Shown here: positions 5,693-5,811 of the stretch, piece after piece | How positions within the stretch are numbered: the stretch's first letter is position 1 | How the letters are laid out: the number at the start of each line of letters is the position of its first letter | NCBI GenBank assembly: GCA_004554705.1 | Contig: SFKS01000031.1 | Location: 1 to 5,811, forward strand | DNA length: 5,811 bases | From: Clostridiales bacterium | GTDB taxonomy: Bacteria > Bacillota > Clostridia > TANB77 > CAG-508 | Direction of reading: 5' to 3' | The notes under the pieces: model-generated | Told to the model about the DNA's origin: nothing | Seen by the model: only the letters and a program-made list of their open reading frames with translations | The model's database searches: none | Translations under genes and position numbers: made by a program

Positions 5693-5705
5693 TTGACATA
5701 TAGTA

Positions 5706-5727
5706 TTTTTTTGAGTTTCGGTTTTTT
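5706..5727 (+). repeat. 22-bp direct repeat, right copy (target duplication of IS1202-type element)
   Basis: Identical to 3984-4005. After it the T-run continues for two more bases than in the left copy, so up to two T residues could be assigned either way. Confidence 0.75.
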
Positions 5728-5811
5728 TTATTTTTTTAGTAAATAATTTTAGCGAAATGCTCTTTTTTAATAAAACCATCCTTTTTACATAACACCTAAA
5801 ATCCAGTAAAA
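5728..5811. other. Right flank, no gene recognised
   Basis: AT-rich sequence with T-runs and no convincing ribosome site or coding pattern. A minus-strand frame is open from the window edge through the direct repeat into the insertion sequence, but it is lysine-rich, low in complexity and has no visible start. It could be the remnant of an interrupted gene or an AT-rich artefact. Confidence 0.4.

Larger units (their letters stand above)
4006..5705 (+). mobile_element. IS1202/ISNCY-type insertion sequence
   Basis: This element of about 1700 bases has one long transposase gene, related sequences near both ends and a long direct repeat outside. The size matches IS1202-family elements. Each end carries two ATGTC words, the inner one within a 21-bp inverted match ending in AATGTCCCAA. 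The outer ATGTC lies 17 bases from the left edge but only 6 from the right edge, so the tips are not symmetrical and the exact borders may be off by several bases. About 215 bases of structured non-coding DNA follow the gene. Confidence 0.8.

Noticed and set aside
5655..5811. Minus-strand frame open from the right edge into the insertion sequence end
   Set aside because: It is Lys/Asn-rich and low in complexity, with no ribosome site and no recognisable product. A remnant of an interrupted gene is possible but not supported.
1..5811. CRISPR array, tRNA, rRNA, toxin-antitoxin or defence genes
   Set aside because: No regularly spaced repeats, cloverleaf, conserved rRNA sequence or non-transposase gene pair is visible in the window.

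Overview
The window is very AT-rich, and its strong GGAGG-type ribosome sites and compact insertion sequences suggest a low-GC Gram-positive bacterium of the Bacilli/Clostridia type. Tryptophan is encoded by TGG throughout, and the second transposase ends at a TGA. There is therefore no sign of the mycoplasma code, even though that transposase resembles proteins found in mycoplasmas. The exact taxon cannot be read from the window.

Almost the whole window is an insertion-sequence nest: three unrelated transposable elements of about 1.7 kb each stand side by side. From left to right: (1) the 5' part of an unrecognised gene on the minus strand, cut by the window edge (1-451); (2) an IS110-family element on the minus strand (about 539-2226), with a DEDD transposase (911-2164) followed by about 370 bases of non-coding DNA; (3) an ISLre2-like (UPF0236/Mbov_0401-type) element on the plus strand (2293-3983), with 22-bp terminal inverted repeats matching at 20 positions; (4) an IS1202/ISNCY-type element on the plus strand (4006-5705), flanked by an exact 22-bp direct repeat; (5) a short gene-free flank (5728-5811).

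The most interesting part is the non-coding tail of the IS110 element (about 619-896, minus strand). It folds into several stem-loops, one of which contains a base pair that works only in the minus-strand RNA. A 9-base word in the apical part of one hairpin recurs exactly at the inferred right end of the element. The position 3' of the transposase and the fold fit a bridge RNA (seekRNA) of the IS1111 type, the guide RNA that programs target and donor choice in this family. This is an inference from sequence.

Other signals are a hairpin that would bury the ribosome site of the ISLre2-like transposase, a long structured inverted repeat in the 3' non-coding part of the IS1202-type element, and the exact abutment of the ISLre2-like right end with the duplicated target of the IS1202-type element. 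The IS110 element sits in the leader or promoter region of the partial gene and may have taken over that gene's promoter.
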